DNA from: Algibacter sp.
GTDB taxonomy: Bacteria > Bacteroidota > Bacteroidia > Flavobacteriales > Flavobacteriaceae
Direction: 5' to 3'
NCBI RefSeq assembly: GCF_029245835.1
Contig: NZ_JAQWOO010000029.1
Coordinates: 1 to 51,307 of the forward strand
Length of the DNA stretch: 51,307 nucleotides
A program made the translations under genes and the position numbers. Every line of letters starts with the position of its first letter. Within the stretch, counting starts at the first letter, position 1. Below the pieces are notes generated by a model. That model saw only the letters and a list, made by a program, of their open reading frames with translations. It was not told the DNA's origin and did no database searches. Positions 17,561-26,091 of the stretch are shown piece after piece.

Positions 17561-18703
17561 TTAAATATGGTTTAAAATATCTGCTGCTCTTTTTAAGGTA
17601 TCGTCTGTTTTAGCAAAACAAAAACGTAGCACCTTATTATCTAAATTATTTTCGTTGAAAACAGATAATGGAATGGATGCTAAACCTGATTCTTTTGTGA
17701 GTCTTTTTGCAAAATCAACATCGTATTCATCAGTAATTTTAGTATAATCTAACACTTGAAAATAAGTCCCCTTTGAAGGCAGAAACGTAAATCTTGAATC
17801 TTGAATTAGACTTAAAAACAAATCTCTTTTTTTCTGATAAAATGCAGACAAGCCCAAATAATGCTTTGGTTCTTGCATATAATCTGCAATTCCTTTTTGA
17901 GTAGGATGATGCACACAAAACACGCTAAATTGGTGAACTTGCCTAAATAGTTCCATTAATGCTTTTGGTGCGCAGCAATAGCCAATGCGCCATCCGGTAT
18001 TATGAAAGGTTTTGCAAAATGAAGCTACTACAAAACTTCTGGATTTTAAATCTGGAAATAGGCAAGCACTTAGATGTTTTTCACCGTCATAAATTATATG
18101 CTCATAAACCTCATCACTTAAAACGATAATATTTGTGTTTTTCGTAATCTTTTCCAACTGTAACATATCTTCTTTTGAAAAAATAGTACCAGATGGGTTA
18201 TGAGGCGTATTTATAATAATCATTTTAGTACGATTATTAATCTTTTGGCCGACCACATTCCAATCTACACTGAAATTTGGAGCTTGGAGTTGAATAGGAA
18301 TAACTTTACCACCATTAAGTTTTATTCCAGGTTCGTAACTGTCATATGCAGGTTTAAAGATGACAACTTCGTCGTTTGGTTTTACGAATGTAGAAATGAT
18401 TGTTGAAATGGCCTGAGTTGCCCCAGCTGTAATAGTAATTTCACTTTCTGGATGATATGTAGAATTATACAATGTATCCATCTTTTTTGCAATGGCTTCT
18501 CGTAATTCTAAATTTCCAGCCATGGGCGCATATTGATTGTAGCCTGAATTCATAGCTTTACAAACCAAATCAATTAACTTTTGGTCGCTACCAAAATCTG
18601 GAAAACCTTGAGATAAATTTATGGCGTCGTGCTTTCTTGCCAAACTACTCATTATTGAAAAAATCGTGGTTCCTACATCAGGAAGTTTAGATGTGTGCTG
18701 CAT
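17561..18703 (-). CDS. Methionine/glutamine aminotransferase (YbdL-like)
   Basis: A 380-residue fold-type I PLP enzyme. It shows NLSQGFPDF near the N-terminus, NTPHNPSGTIF, VLSDEVYEHI with the PLP-ring Asp, and the Schiff-base lysine in SFCKTFHNTGWRIGYC. This is the YbdL/kynurenine-aminotransferase/glutamine-transaminase K group, which transaminates methionine, glutamine and aromatic amino acids with 2-oxoacids. With the omega-amidase downstream it makes the glutamine transaminase-omega-amidase pair that regenerates methionine from its oxoacid irreversibly. Substrate preference is inferred. Confidence 0.88.
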   Translation of the reverse strand: MQHTSKLPDVGTTIFSIMSSLARKHDAINLSQGFPDFGSDQKLIDLVCKAMNSGYNQYAPMAGNLELREAIAKKMDTLYNSTYHPESEITITAGATQAISTIISTFVKPNDEVVIFKPAYDSYEPGIKLNGGKVIPIQLQAPNFSVDWNVVGQKINNRTKMIIINTPHNPSGTIFSKEDMLQLEKITKNTNIIVLSDEVYEHIIYDGEKHLSACLFPDLKSRSFVVASFCKTFHNTGWRIGYCCAPKALMELFRQVHQFSVFCVHHPTQKGIADYMQEPKHYLGLSAFYQKKRDLFLSLIQDSRFTFLPSKGTYFQVLDYTKITDEYDVDFAKRLTKESGLASIPLSVFNENNLDNKVLRFCFAKTDDTLKRAADILNHI

Positions 18704-18840
18704 AAATGTAAAGATAATGACTTCCGTAAACTTCTTTACGAAATAATGGCTGACTCTTCTAACAGATTACTATATTGATGCCCTTGGATGACGACGACCT
18801 GTAGAATCTAAACTTCTATGAGAATATGTGTTTATAAGAC
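18704..18840. other. Intergenic stretch with a small hairpin
   Basis: No gene seen. A short inverted repeat TTCCGTAAA/TTTACGAAA (18722-18743, one mismatch) lies upstream of the aminotransferase. A minus-strand open stretch of about 24 codons ends at the TAG-like stop near 18770, out of frame with the MutS homologue; not called as a gene. Confidence 0.4.
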
Positions 18841-20613
18841 CTAAACAATATCCATCTTCTTCAATAAAAACGACGCGTTCATATTTTGGCAAATGCCCGC
18901 TTTTAAAGTATAATCAAAGTGAAGTTCGTCTTTAATTATTTCAGCATCAAAATAATAGTTTTTCACCTCGTCGAGTTCTTTTTCTATTTCACATAAACTT
19001 AAATCGTGTGTCGCTATAATCCCTGTAGCATTCGAAGCAACTAATTTTTCAACAAACTTTCTGGAGCCAATAGCCTTATCTGTACTGTTGGTTCCTTTTA
19101 AAATTTCATCTAAAACAATGAAGTAAGGCTCTTTTTGAATGGCATCAACAATAAATTTAAGTCGTTTTAATTCTGAAAAGAAATACGAACTATCATCTGT
19201 TAAAGAATCTGATGTTCGCATACTCGTAATCAATTTTACTGGTGAATATTTACTAGATTTTGCGCAAATTGGTAGCCCAACATTCGCCATGACAATATGT
19301 AAAGACACTGTTCTTAAAAAGGTACTTTTACCCGCCATATTAGCGCCTGTAACAATAAAAAACTGTTCATCTTCTATTGTTACATGACTATCAACACGTT
19401 TTTCTTTATTTAATAATGGATGCCCTAAATGTTCAGCTTTTATAACCGAACCGTTATTTACTATTTCTGGAAATACAAAATCAGGGTGGTTATAGGCATA
19501 ATTTCCTAATGAGTTATAAGCATCAAAAAAAGAAACCACTTCAAACCAATCAGATACCTTATTTCCATATTGTTCAATCCATTTTTCAATTTGATAACTA
19601 TTTTTTATATCCGTTAGAAAATAACCATTGCCGAAAATAGCGCCTATTAAGTTATTCCGGTTATCTAAAGCATCTAAAGCCTTTGAAAATGCTTTAAAAA
19701 TGTCGGAAGCTTTTTTGTCACCAGACTGAATTTGTTTCTGCTTTTCCTTTAATAATTTCGAAGAAAACGTTTCATTTTCAATCAAATCTAACAACGATGC
19801 ATATTGACGAAAGGTATCTCGAATTTTATCTGTATTACTAGCCAATACATTTATTTTTTTAAGATAACGGCCAGTAATACCTAGGCCTAATAACAACCAA
19901 TAACCTATTAAAGTCTGATGTTCAACAACTCCAAAAACAATAAGTAAAAATAAGGTTATTGAAAACAAAGTAAATACCATAGGTATCCACGACATCCCTT
20001 TTGGTAGAAATAATTTATGATTTTGCAACCACGTTAAAATATGTTTTGTAGGAGTTTCAACAACAACTAAATTGGAATTTGCCGAATAATATTGACGCCA
20101 TTCTATTTTTAAGCTCAGTTCTTTAATCGCTTCTTGACGCTTTTCAATATCATTAATATTGTTTGCTTTTAGAGCATTTACTAATGTATGTGTGCCTTCA
20201 TTTATGGTAGTTCTATTCATAAATTGGAAAAACGAACCACGCCCAAACAAATCAATATCTAAACTATAAAAATGACTAGAATCTTGAAACTGAAGCCCTT
20301 CATCTCTATCATGAAAATCTCCTGAGGCTATTTTAATTTCTTCCTCATTAATATGTACCAAGGCCTTATTAAAACTATGTTTTCGTTTAAAATTAGTGTA
20401 TTTTGAAAGTAAGTAAATAAATAAGACCACCCCTAAAACGCCAATGGAAATAGCTATTTGCCACTGCTTAAAAAACATATAAACTCCAAAACCTGTTCCT
20501 AAAAACACCAATAAACGCAAAGTACTAAGCGTTGTCATTTGCTTATACAACTTTTTAGCTTCAGCTTCATAGGCTTTTGAATGCACTTTATAATATTCTA
20601 ACGGGTTTTTCAT
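18841..20613 (-). CDS. MutS-related ATPase with N-terminal membrane segments
   Basis: A 590-residue protein whose C-terminal third is a MutS core ATPase: Walker A GANMAGKSTFLRT, a signature region TSDSLTDDSSYFFSEL, Walker B FIVLDEILKGTNSTDK and an ATHD switch motif. The N-terminus has two hydrophobic helices (about 30-70) and another pair near 205-245, so the protein is probably in the inner membrane. It lacks the mismatch-recognition domain of MutS1 and the Smr tail of MutS2. Function is unknown; mismatch repair should not be assumed. Confidence 0.85.
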   Translation of the reverse strand: MKNPLEYYKVHSKAYEAEAKKLYKQMTTLSTLRLLVFLGTGFGVYMFFKQWQIAISIGVLGVVLFIYLLSKYTNFKRKHSFNKALVHINEEEIKIASGDFHDRDEGLQFQDSSHFYSLDIDLFGRGSFFQFMNRTTINEGTHTLVNALKANNINDIEKRQEAIKELSLKIEWRQYYSANSNLVVVETPTKHILTWLQNHKLFLPKGMSWIPMVFTLFSITLFLLIVFGVVEHQTLIGYWLLLGLGITGRYLKKINVLASNTDKIRDTFRQYASLLDLIENETFSSKLLKEKQKQIQSGDKKASDIFKAFSKALDALDNRNNLIGAIFGNGYFLTDIKNSYQIEKWIEQYGNKVSDWFEVVSFFDAYNSLGNYAYNHPDFVFPEIVNNGSVIKAEHLGHPLLNKEKRVDSHVTIEDEQFFIVTGANMAGKSTFLRTVSLHIVMANVGLPICAKSSKYSPVKLITSMRTSDSLTDDSSYFFSELKRLKFIVDAIQKEPYFIVLDEILKGTNSTDKAIGSRKFVEKLVASNATGIIATHDLSLCEIEKELDEVKNYYFDAEIIKDELHFDYTLKAGICQNMNASFLLKKMDIV

Positions 20614-20641
20614 TTTAAATTTTAATGAATATAAAGAAACA

Positions 20642-20671
20642 AAAAAGCCCTAAAGTAGTTCAGAGCTTTTT
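20642..20671 (-). terminator. Hairpin between zinc peptidase and MutS-like gene
   Basis: Imperfect arms AAAAAGCTCT and AGGGCTTTTT with a minus-strand T-run, directly after the stop of the peptidase gene. Possibly a partial terminator. Confidence 0.5.
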
Positions 20672-20694
20672 AAATTGTATTTATTGAAATAATT

Positions 20695-21390
20695 TTAATC
20701 TCGTCCTCCAAAAACTTGAAATCCCCAATACACTAAATTCGCTAAGGCACCAATGGCAGCAACTAAGTACGTTCTAGCTGCCCATTTAAGAGCATCTTCA
20801 GAACCTGAATATTCTTCTTGCGAAACCATGTTTTTATTTTTCAACCATGCCAATGCACGATTACTAGCATCATACTCTACAGGTAAAGTTATGAAACTAA
20901 ATAAGGTAGCGAACCCCATCATAGCCAAACCTGCAATAGCTATCCAATAACCAAATCCCACTTGAGCGGCAGCGCCTAATACTATTCCGCCAATAACGAC
21001 CCATTGAGACATTCCAGAAGTAACACTAACAACTGGCACTAAAGCAGAACGCATTTTTAACCACTCGTAAGCTTGTGCATGTTGTACAGCATGTCCGCAT
21101 TCATGAGCTGCAACAGCTGCCGCAGCAGCATTACGCTGATTATAAACAGACTCACTTAAATTTACCGTTTTATTTTTTGGGTTATAATGGTCTGTTAATT
21201 GCCCTGGAGTCGAAATCACCTCAACATCTCTAATGCCATGATCTGCTAACATTTTTTCAGCAATTTCAGCACCGCTTAAACCATTACGCAATTGTACTTT
21301 AGAGTATTTAGCAAACTTCTTTTTTAAGGTGCTACTCACTAACCAACTTACTAAGGCTACAGCACCAAGTAATATATAATATCCTAACAT
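20695..21390 (-). CDS. Membrane zinc metallopeptidase (YugP type)
   Basis: About 231 residues. The zinc site AAHECGHAVQHA gives two His ligands and the catalytic Glu. A hydrophobic N-terminal helix (GYYILLGAVALVSWLV) and two or three more around 130-175 place it in the membrane. It matches the DUF/peptidase family of B. subtilis YugP. I chose the ATG at 21390; an earlier ATG at 21438 adds a leucine-rich tail not seen in the family. Substrates are unknown. It follows semiSWEET on the same strand after a 77-bp gap. Confidence 0.87.
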   Translation of the reverse strand: MLGYYILLGAVALVSWLVSSTLKKKFAKYSKVQLRNGLSGAEIAEKMLADHGIRDVEVISTPGQLTDHYNPKNKTVNLSESVYNQRNAAAAAVAAHECGHAVQHAQAYEWLKMRSALVPVVSVTSGMSQWVVIGGIVLGAAAQVGFGYWIAIAGLAMMGFATLFSFITLPVEYDASNRALAWLKNKNMVSQEEYSGSEDALKWAARTYLVAAIGALANLVYWGFQVFGGRD

Positions 21391-21467
21391 TTTTTTTAAT
21401 TTTAAAATTCTAATTAAATATAGCAAAAATAACGCCAATTACAATCAACTGTCATTCCGTCAAAAAA

Positions 21468-21740
21468 CTATTCTTTCTTACTATATTTTATTTTAAGTAA
21501 AATAAGTACAAGTATTAATGATGACGTAATAATATTGGCAATAAGCATCGACAAGCTATTCATGTAAATACCGTAAAGAAGCCACAAAAACACACCTGTA
21601 AACATGACTAAATACATGGTTAGCGATATCGCCTCAACATTTTTTGTTTTCCACGTTTTATATACCTGAGGAACAAACGCCGATGTTGTTAAAAAAGCTG
21701 CTATAAATCCTATAATTTCAATGGCGTCTATTTCAAACAT
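21468..21740 (-). CDS. SemiSWEET sugar transporter
   Basis: A 90-residue three-helix protein of the MtN3/PQ-loop family. The signature is FVPQVYKTWKTKNVEAIS at about 22-39 (PQ motif), with the later LWLLYGIYM. SemiSWEETs dimerise to form a facilitative pathway for small sugars such as sucrose or glucose. Its start overlaps the last base of the leuS stop, so translation is likely coupled to leuS, an odd functional pairing. Confidence 0.9.
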   Translation of the reverse strand: MFEIDAIEIIGFIAAFLTTSAFVPQVYKTWKTKNVEAISLTMYLVMFTGVFLWLLYGIYMNSLSMLIANIITSSLILVLILLKIKYSKKE

Positions 21741-24613
21741 TAGCCTACAATATTTACAATTTTACCAGGAACAACAATCACTTTTTTAGGCGTTCGTCCT
21801 GCTAACTGTTCTTGTGTTTTTTCATGAGCTAAAACCGCTTTTTCAATATCATCCTTACTCAAATCCAAAGGTAATTCCATAGTAAAACGCATTTTACCAT
21901 TAAACGAAATGGGGTAATTCTTGCTGCTCTCCACTAAATGACTCGCATCAAATTCTGGAAATGGCGCTGTGGAAATAGAACCACTATTTGCTAACTGACT
22001 CCATAACTCCTCAGCAATATGTGGCGCATAAGGGGATATTAAAACCAATAAAGGTTCTAATATTTCTTTTGAAGTACATTTTTGAGCCGTTAATTCATTA
22101 GCAGCAATCATAAACGTTGAAACCGATGTATTAAACGAAAAGTTCTCAATATCTTCCTGTACTTTCTTTATGGTTTTATGAAGCGTTTTTAAAGCCTCCC
22201 CTAACTCTTCCGAAGTTGGGGAACTCGAAACGTAAAAAGTTCCATTTTCTCCTTGATGGTATAGTTTCCATAGTTTTTTAAGGAAGTTATGCACTCCTGT
22301 TATACCGGCCGTATTCCAAGGCTTGTATTGCTCTAATGGGCCTAAAAACATTTCGTAGAGACGCAAACTATCTGCACCGTAATCTAAAACAATATCATCG
22401 GGGTTTACGACATTGAATTTAGATTTGGACATTTTTTCTACATCACGCCCTACTTTATAAACACCATTTTCTAAAATGAATTTTGCATCAGTATAATCCT
22501 CTCCAAATTCTGTATCAGATTTTAATCCTTCAATATCTAATTCATCGGAAGCGTTAACATATTTTACTTTAACATGAATTGGCTGAACTTTTTTACCTTC
22601 AATCAATCCTAAGGACAAATAATTATTTGTGCTTTCTTCTCTATAAACAAAAGCACTAGTCCCCAAAATCATCCCTTGGTTAATCAGTTTTTTAGCAAAC
22701 TCATCATGGTTTACATAGCCTTTATCAAACATGAATTTTTGCCAAAAACGCGAGTATAATAAATGTCCTGTGGCATGCTCTGAACCTCCAATATATAAAT
22801 CGACTTGTTGCCAATAATCAATCGCTTCTTTTGAGAAAATAGCATCGCCATTATTAGGGTCCATGTATCGATTAAAATATTGCGAACTTCCTGCCCACCC
22901 TGGCATGGTATTCAGCTCAAGTGCCCCACCTAGCCTCCCCAAAGGAGAGGAGTTTTCAAACTCATCTTTTGAAACGATTTCAGCTTTATCGCCATACTGC
23001 AACCAATGCCATTTTTTTGCGTTTCCTAGCGGCGGTTCTCCGGTTTCAGTTGGTAAGTATTTGTCAACTTCGGGTAATTCTAACGGTAAAAATTTCTCGT
23101 CTATCATTTGCGGCATTCCATGCGCATCATAATACACCGGAAAAGGCTCACCCCAATAACGTTGACGACTAAACACAGCATCACGTAAACGGTAGTTGGT
23201 TTTACCCTCACCTTGCCCAATCTGCTCCAATTCGTAAATAGCACGTTTGGTCGCTTTTTTATAATTCATCCCGTTCAGGAAATCACTATTTCCAATAACG
23301 GTTTTTTCTTTATCTGAAAACGCTTCTTCTGAAATATCAATCCCATCAAAAATATTAGGAATCGGAATATTAAAATACTTTGCAAAATCATAATCACGCT
23401 GGTCACCACATGGCACAGACATCACTGCTCCTGTTCCGTAACCTGCTAAAACATAATCGCCAATCCAAACAGGAATCGGTTCTTTGGTGAATGGATGTTC
23501 CGCATAAGCGCCTGTAAACACACCTGAAATGGTTTTTACATCTGCCATTCTATCGCGCTCGCTGCGTTTTGAAGATGCTATAATATAGGCTTCAACCTCT
23601 TCTTTTTGTTCTGGAGTTGTTATTTTTGATACTAATTCGTGTTCTGGAGCTAAAGTCATAAATGACACTCCAAAAATGGTGTCGGGTCTTGTTGTGAACA
23701 CGTCAATTTTGTGAGATTGCTTCGTTCCACTCGCAATGACTTTAAAAGAGACCGACGCCCCAACCGATTTTCCAATCCAGTTACGCTGACTTTCTTTTAA
23801 AGAATCTGTCCAATCAATGGTATCTAGTCCTTGAAGTAATCGTTCTGCATAAGCCGAAATACGCATACTCCATTGGGTCATCTTCTTTCTAATTACAGGA
23901 TGTCCGCCACGTTCTGAAACACCATTGACTATTTCATCATTGGCTAAAACCGTTCCTAATGCAGGACACCAGTTTACTTCGGTTTCAGCTAAGTATGTTA
24001 ATCTGTATTGTAATAATATTTCTTGTTGTTTTTTGGAATCAAAAGCATTCCAATCATCAGCAGAAAAAGGTTCAATATTTTCATCACAAACCGCATTAAC
24101 TTTTGCATTTCCTTCCGAAGCAAACACCTTTTCTAATTCTGAAATATCTTCAGCTTTGTCAGTATCAATATTAAACCAAGACTCAAACAACTGAATAAAA
24201 ATCCATTGTGTCCATTTGTAATAACTTGGGTCTGATGTTCTCACTTCACGTGACCAATCAAATGAAAAACCAATTTGATCTAGTTGGCGACGATAGGTTT
24301 TAATGTTTTCGGCAGTAGTAATCGCAGGATGCTGACCTGTTTGAATAGCATACTGTTCCGCAGGTAATCCAAAACTATCATACCCTTGTGGATGCAATAC
24401 ATTAAATCCTTGATGACGCTTATATCGTGCATAAATATCTGACGCTATATAACCCAACGGATGCCCAACGTGCAAACCCGCACCACTTGGGTAAGGAAAC
24501 ATATCCAAAACATAATATTTTGGTTTATCGCTACCATTTATGGCTTTGAAAGTTTGATTATCCGCCCAATATTTTTGCCATTTGGCTTCTATGGCGTTGA
24601 AATTGTATTTCAT
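21740..24613 (-). CDS. leuS: Leucine--tRNA ligase carrying two repeat-derived insertions
   Basis: Charges tRNA-Leu and edits mischarged products. At 957 residues it is long. The HIGH motif reads HVGH at 48-51, the KMSKS motif is in VEKMSKSKFNVV, and the CP1 editing domain follows about residue 290, with TTRPDTIFG at 307-315. Two stretches look foreign: residues 292-301 (VIASGTKQSH) and 554-564 (NSSPLGRLGGA). Their DNA matches dispersed repeats found elsewhere in this window. Both are in frame and lie in loops, one at the start of the editing domain and one before LELNTMPGWAG. Catalytic motifs look intact, so I expect a working enzyme. Confidence 0.96.
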   Translation of the reverse strand: MKYNFNAIEAKWQKYWADNQTFKAINGSDKPKYYVLDMFPYPSGAGLHVGHPLGYIASDIYARYKRHQGFNVLHPQGYDSFGLPAEQYAIQTGQHPAITTAENIKTYRRQLDQIGFSFDWSREVRTSDPSYYKWTQWIFIQLFESWFNIDTDKAEDISELEKVFASEGNAKVNAVCDENIEPFSADDWNAFDSKKQQEILLQYRLTYLAETEVNWCPALGTVLANDEIVNGVSERGGHPVIRKKMTQWSMRISAYAERLLQGLDTIDWTDSLKESQRNWIGKSVGASVSFKVIASGTKQSHKIDVFTTRPDTIFGVSFMTLAPEHELVSKITTPEQKEEVEAYIIASSKRSERDRMADVKTISGVFTGAYAEHPFTKEPIPVWIGDYVLAGYGTGAVMSVPCGDQRDYDFAKYFNIPIPNIFDGIDISEEAFSDKEKTVIGNSDFLNGMNYKKATKRAIYELEQIGQGEGKTNYRLRDAVFSRQRYWGEPFPVYYDAHGMPQMIDEKFLPLELPEVDKYLPTETGEPPLGNAKKWHWLQYGDKAEIVSKDEFENSSPLGRLGGALELNTMPGWAGSSQYFNRYMDPNNGDAIFSKEAIDYWQQVDLYIGGSEHATGHLLYSRFWQKFMFDKGYVNHDEFAKKLINQGMILGTSAFVYREESTNNYLSLGLIEGKKVQPIHVKVKYVNASDELDIEGLKSDTEFGEDYTDAKFILENGVYKVGRDVEKMSKSKFNVVNPDDIVLDYGADSLRLYEMFLGPLEQYKPWNTAGITGVHNFLKKLWKLYHQGENGTFYVSSSPTSEELGEALKTLHKTIKKVQEDIENFSFNTSVSTFMIAANELTAQKCTSKEILEPLLVLISPYAPHIAEELWSQLANSGSISTAPFPEFDASHLVESSKNYPISFNGKMRFTMELPLDLSKDDIEKAVLAHEKTQEQLAGRTPKKVIVVPGKIVNIVG
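22919..22955. repeat. Dispersed repeat family C inside leuS
   Basis: The sense strand of leuS reads CTCTCCTTTGGGGAGG followed by CTAGGTGGGGC, a GC-rich palindrome-containing motif common between flavobacterial genes. It is translated as SSPLGRLGGA. A related copy is at 44826-44852. Confidence 0.7.
23711..23740. repeat. Dispersed repeat family A (half copy) inside leuS
   Basis: On the leuS strand this begins GTCATTGCGAGTGGAACGAA and ends GCAATCTCAC. It matches the left arm of the intergenic repeats at 24633-24717 and 41061-41145. It is read in frame as ten residues, VIASGTKQSH. Confidence 0.85.
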
Positions 24614-24632
24614 CTCTTTCTAATATCTGAAT

Positions 24633-24717
24633 GTCATTGCGAAGGAGGTACGACTGTGGCAATCCTTTTAAACATATTTAAATATTTAACAGATTCCCAC
24701 GCTTCGCTCGGAATGAC
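24633..24717. repeat. Dispersed palindromic repeat family A in the leuS leader
   Basis: An 85-bp element starting GTCATTGCGAAGGAGGTACG and ending in CGCTCGGAATGAC; the outer arms pair (GTCATT/AATGAC), and inner GTGGCAATCC pairs partly with GATTCCCAC. It lies 20 bp upstream of leuS, in its probable leader, between leuS and the divergent ftsX. Confidence 0.8.
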
Positions 24718-24830
24718 GAATTTGAAAGCGCAAATTTAAACTTATTATAACAATGTTGAAAGTTTAAACGTTGTAAAGAACAATCAATTAGAATACTTTA
24801 TTATTTTTACGTCGTTAATCCAATAACTTT

Positions 24831-25709
24831 ATGAGTTCATCATTTGAAAAGCATCAAAAACGAAAACTTATTTCTTCATATTTTTCAGTGGTGTTAAGTA
24901 TTGCATTAGTCTTGTTTTTATTAGGATTGTTAGGCATGCTGATTTTAAATGCTAAGAAAGTTTCCGACCATTTTAAGGAGCAAGTTGTTGTAACGATTTA
25001 TCTAAAAGACAGTGCTAAAGATGTTGAAACCAAACAGCTTGAAAAAAGTTTAGCCATGGCAGATTATGTAAAATCTACCGAATATGTATCTAAAGAACAG
25101 GCTGCCGAGTTTATGAAAGTTGAAAATGGTGAAGATTTTATGGACTTTGTAGGATATAATCCGCTGCAAAACTCTATTGATGTGCATTTAAAAGCAGATT
25201 TTGTAACCTCAGAACATCTTGAAAAAATTTCTGCGGAAGCGATAAACAAAAATTTTGTACAAGAAGTAACTTATGATAATGACTTGGTAAACCTTATGAA
25301 CGACAACGTTAAGAAAATCAGTTTTTGGGTACTTATTATTAGTGGCATATTCACTTTAATTGCCGTTTTATTGATTAATAGCTCTATACGTTTGGCTGTT
25401 TATTCTAAGCGATTTACCATTAAAACGATGCAAATGGTTGGAGCAACAAAACAGTTTATTCGTCGCCCATTTGTTTGGAAGAGTGTACGCTTAGGGATGA
25501 TTGGAGCATTTTTAGCGCTAATTGGAATGGCCATTGTTTTATATTATTTAAATAAAACATTTACTGAACTAGAATTACTTAGCAACCCTATTTTATTAGG
25601 CTTATTATTTGTTTTAATATTTGCTTTGGGCATTATAATTACTTGGATAAGCACACATTTTGCAACACAACGTTTCTTGAATTTAAAGACAGATGACTTG
25701 TATTACTAA
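24831..25709 (+). CDS. ftsX: Cell division protein FtsX
   Basis: A 292-residue permease-like component of the FtsEX complex at the division septum, which controls peptidoglycan hydrolases. An N-terminal membrane helix (residues 22-43) is followed by a periplasmic domain to about 165, then three helices in a FtsX/MacB-type C-terminal domain (VLIISGIFTLIAVLLINSSI, and MVGATKQFIRRPF between). The partner ftsE is not adjacent, as is common in Bacteroidetes. It heads a cluster with DUF3098, uppP and truB. Confidence 0.93.
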   Translation: MSSSFEKHQKRKLISSYFSVVLSIALVLFLLGLLGMLILNAKKVSDHFKEQVVVTIYLKDSAKDVETKQLEKSLAMADYVKSTEYVSKEQAAEFMKVENGEDFMDFVGYNPLQNSIDVHLKADFVTSEHLEKISAEAINKNFVQEVTYDNDLVNLMNDNVKKISFWVLIISGIFTLIAVLLINSSIRLAVYSKRFTIKTMQMVGATKQFIRRPFVWKSVRLGMIGAFLALIGMAIVLYYLNKTFTELELLSNPILLGLLFVLIFALGIIITWISTHFATQRFLNLKTDDLYY

Positions 25710-25779
25710 TATTTTATATAAATGTTACGGACCATTTTTCAATAAATGCGTTAATTTGCAATAATATTTCGACAAAGTT

Positions 25780-26034
25780 ATGGGAGAAAAAAAACGAAAA
25801 GAAGCGGCAAAACCTGTTTTTGTATTTGGGAAGAAAAACTATAAATTCATGTTTATAGGTTTAGCCATTATTGCCCTAGGCTTTATTTTGATGGCTGGTG
25901 GTGGTAGTGATAACCCTAATGTTTTTAATCCTGAAATTTTTAGCTGGAGACGTATAAGACTCGCACCAACATTAATTTTAATTGGATTTGGTATTCAGAT
26001 TTATGCTATTCTTTTGAATCCTGATAAAGAATAA
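25780..26034 (+). CDS. DUF3098 small membrane protein
   Basis: An 84-residue protein with a basic N-terminus (MGEKKRKEAAKPVFVFGKKN) and two membrane helices, YKFMFIGLAIIALGFILMAG and LAPTLILIGFGIQIYAIL. This is the DUF3098 family of Bacteroidetes, typically found between ftsX and uppP as here. Function unknown; the context suggests envelope or division work. Confidence 0.87.
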   Translation: MGEKKRKEAAKPVFVFGKKNYKFMFIGLAIIALGFILMAGGGSDNPNVFNPEIFSWRRIRLAPTLILIGFGIQIYAILLNPDKE

Positions 26035-26079
26035 ATCCAAAATAAAACTTCGTTTTATTTTTAAACTACTCAATTTTAG

Positions 26080-26087
26080 TACTTTTG
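26080..26087 (+). promoter_or_regulatory. -7 element for uppP
   Basis: TACTTTTG, a perfect TAnnTTTG, ends 4 bp before the uppP ATG, so an uppP-truB transcript could be almost leaderless. Confidence 0.45.
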
Positions 26088-26091
26088 AATC

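Noticed and set aside
18704-18840. Minus-strand open stretch ending in HRSLDSTGRRHPRASI next to the MutS-like gene
   Set aside because: Only about 24 codons, out of frame with the neighbour, with no start codon or family match. Treated as chance or an old remnant.
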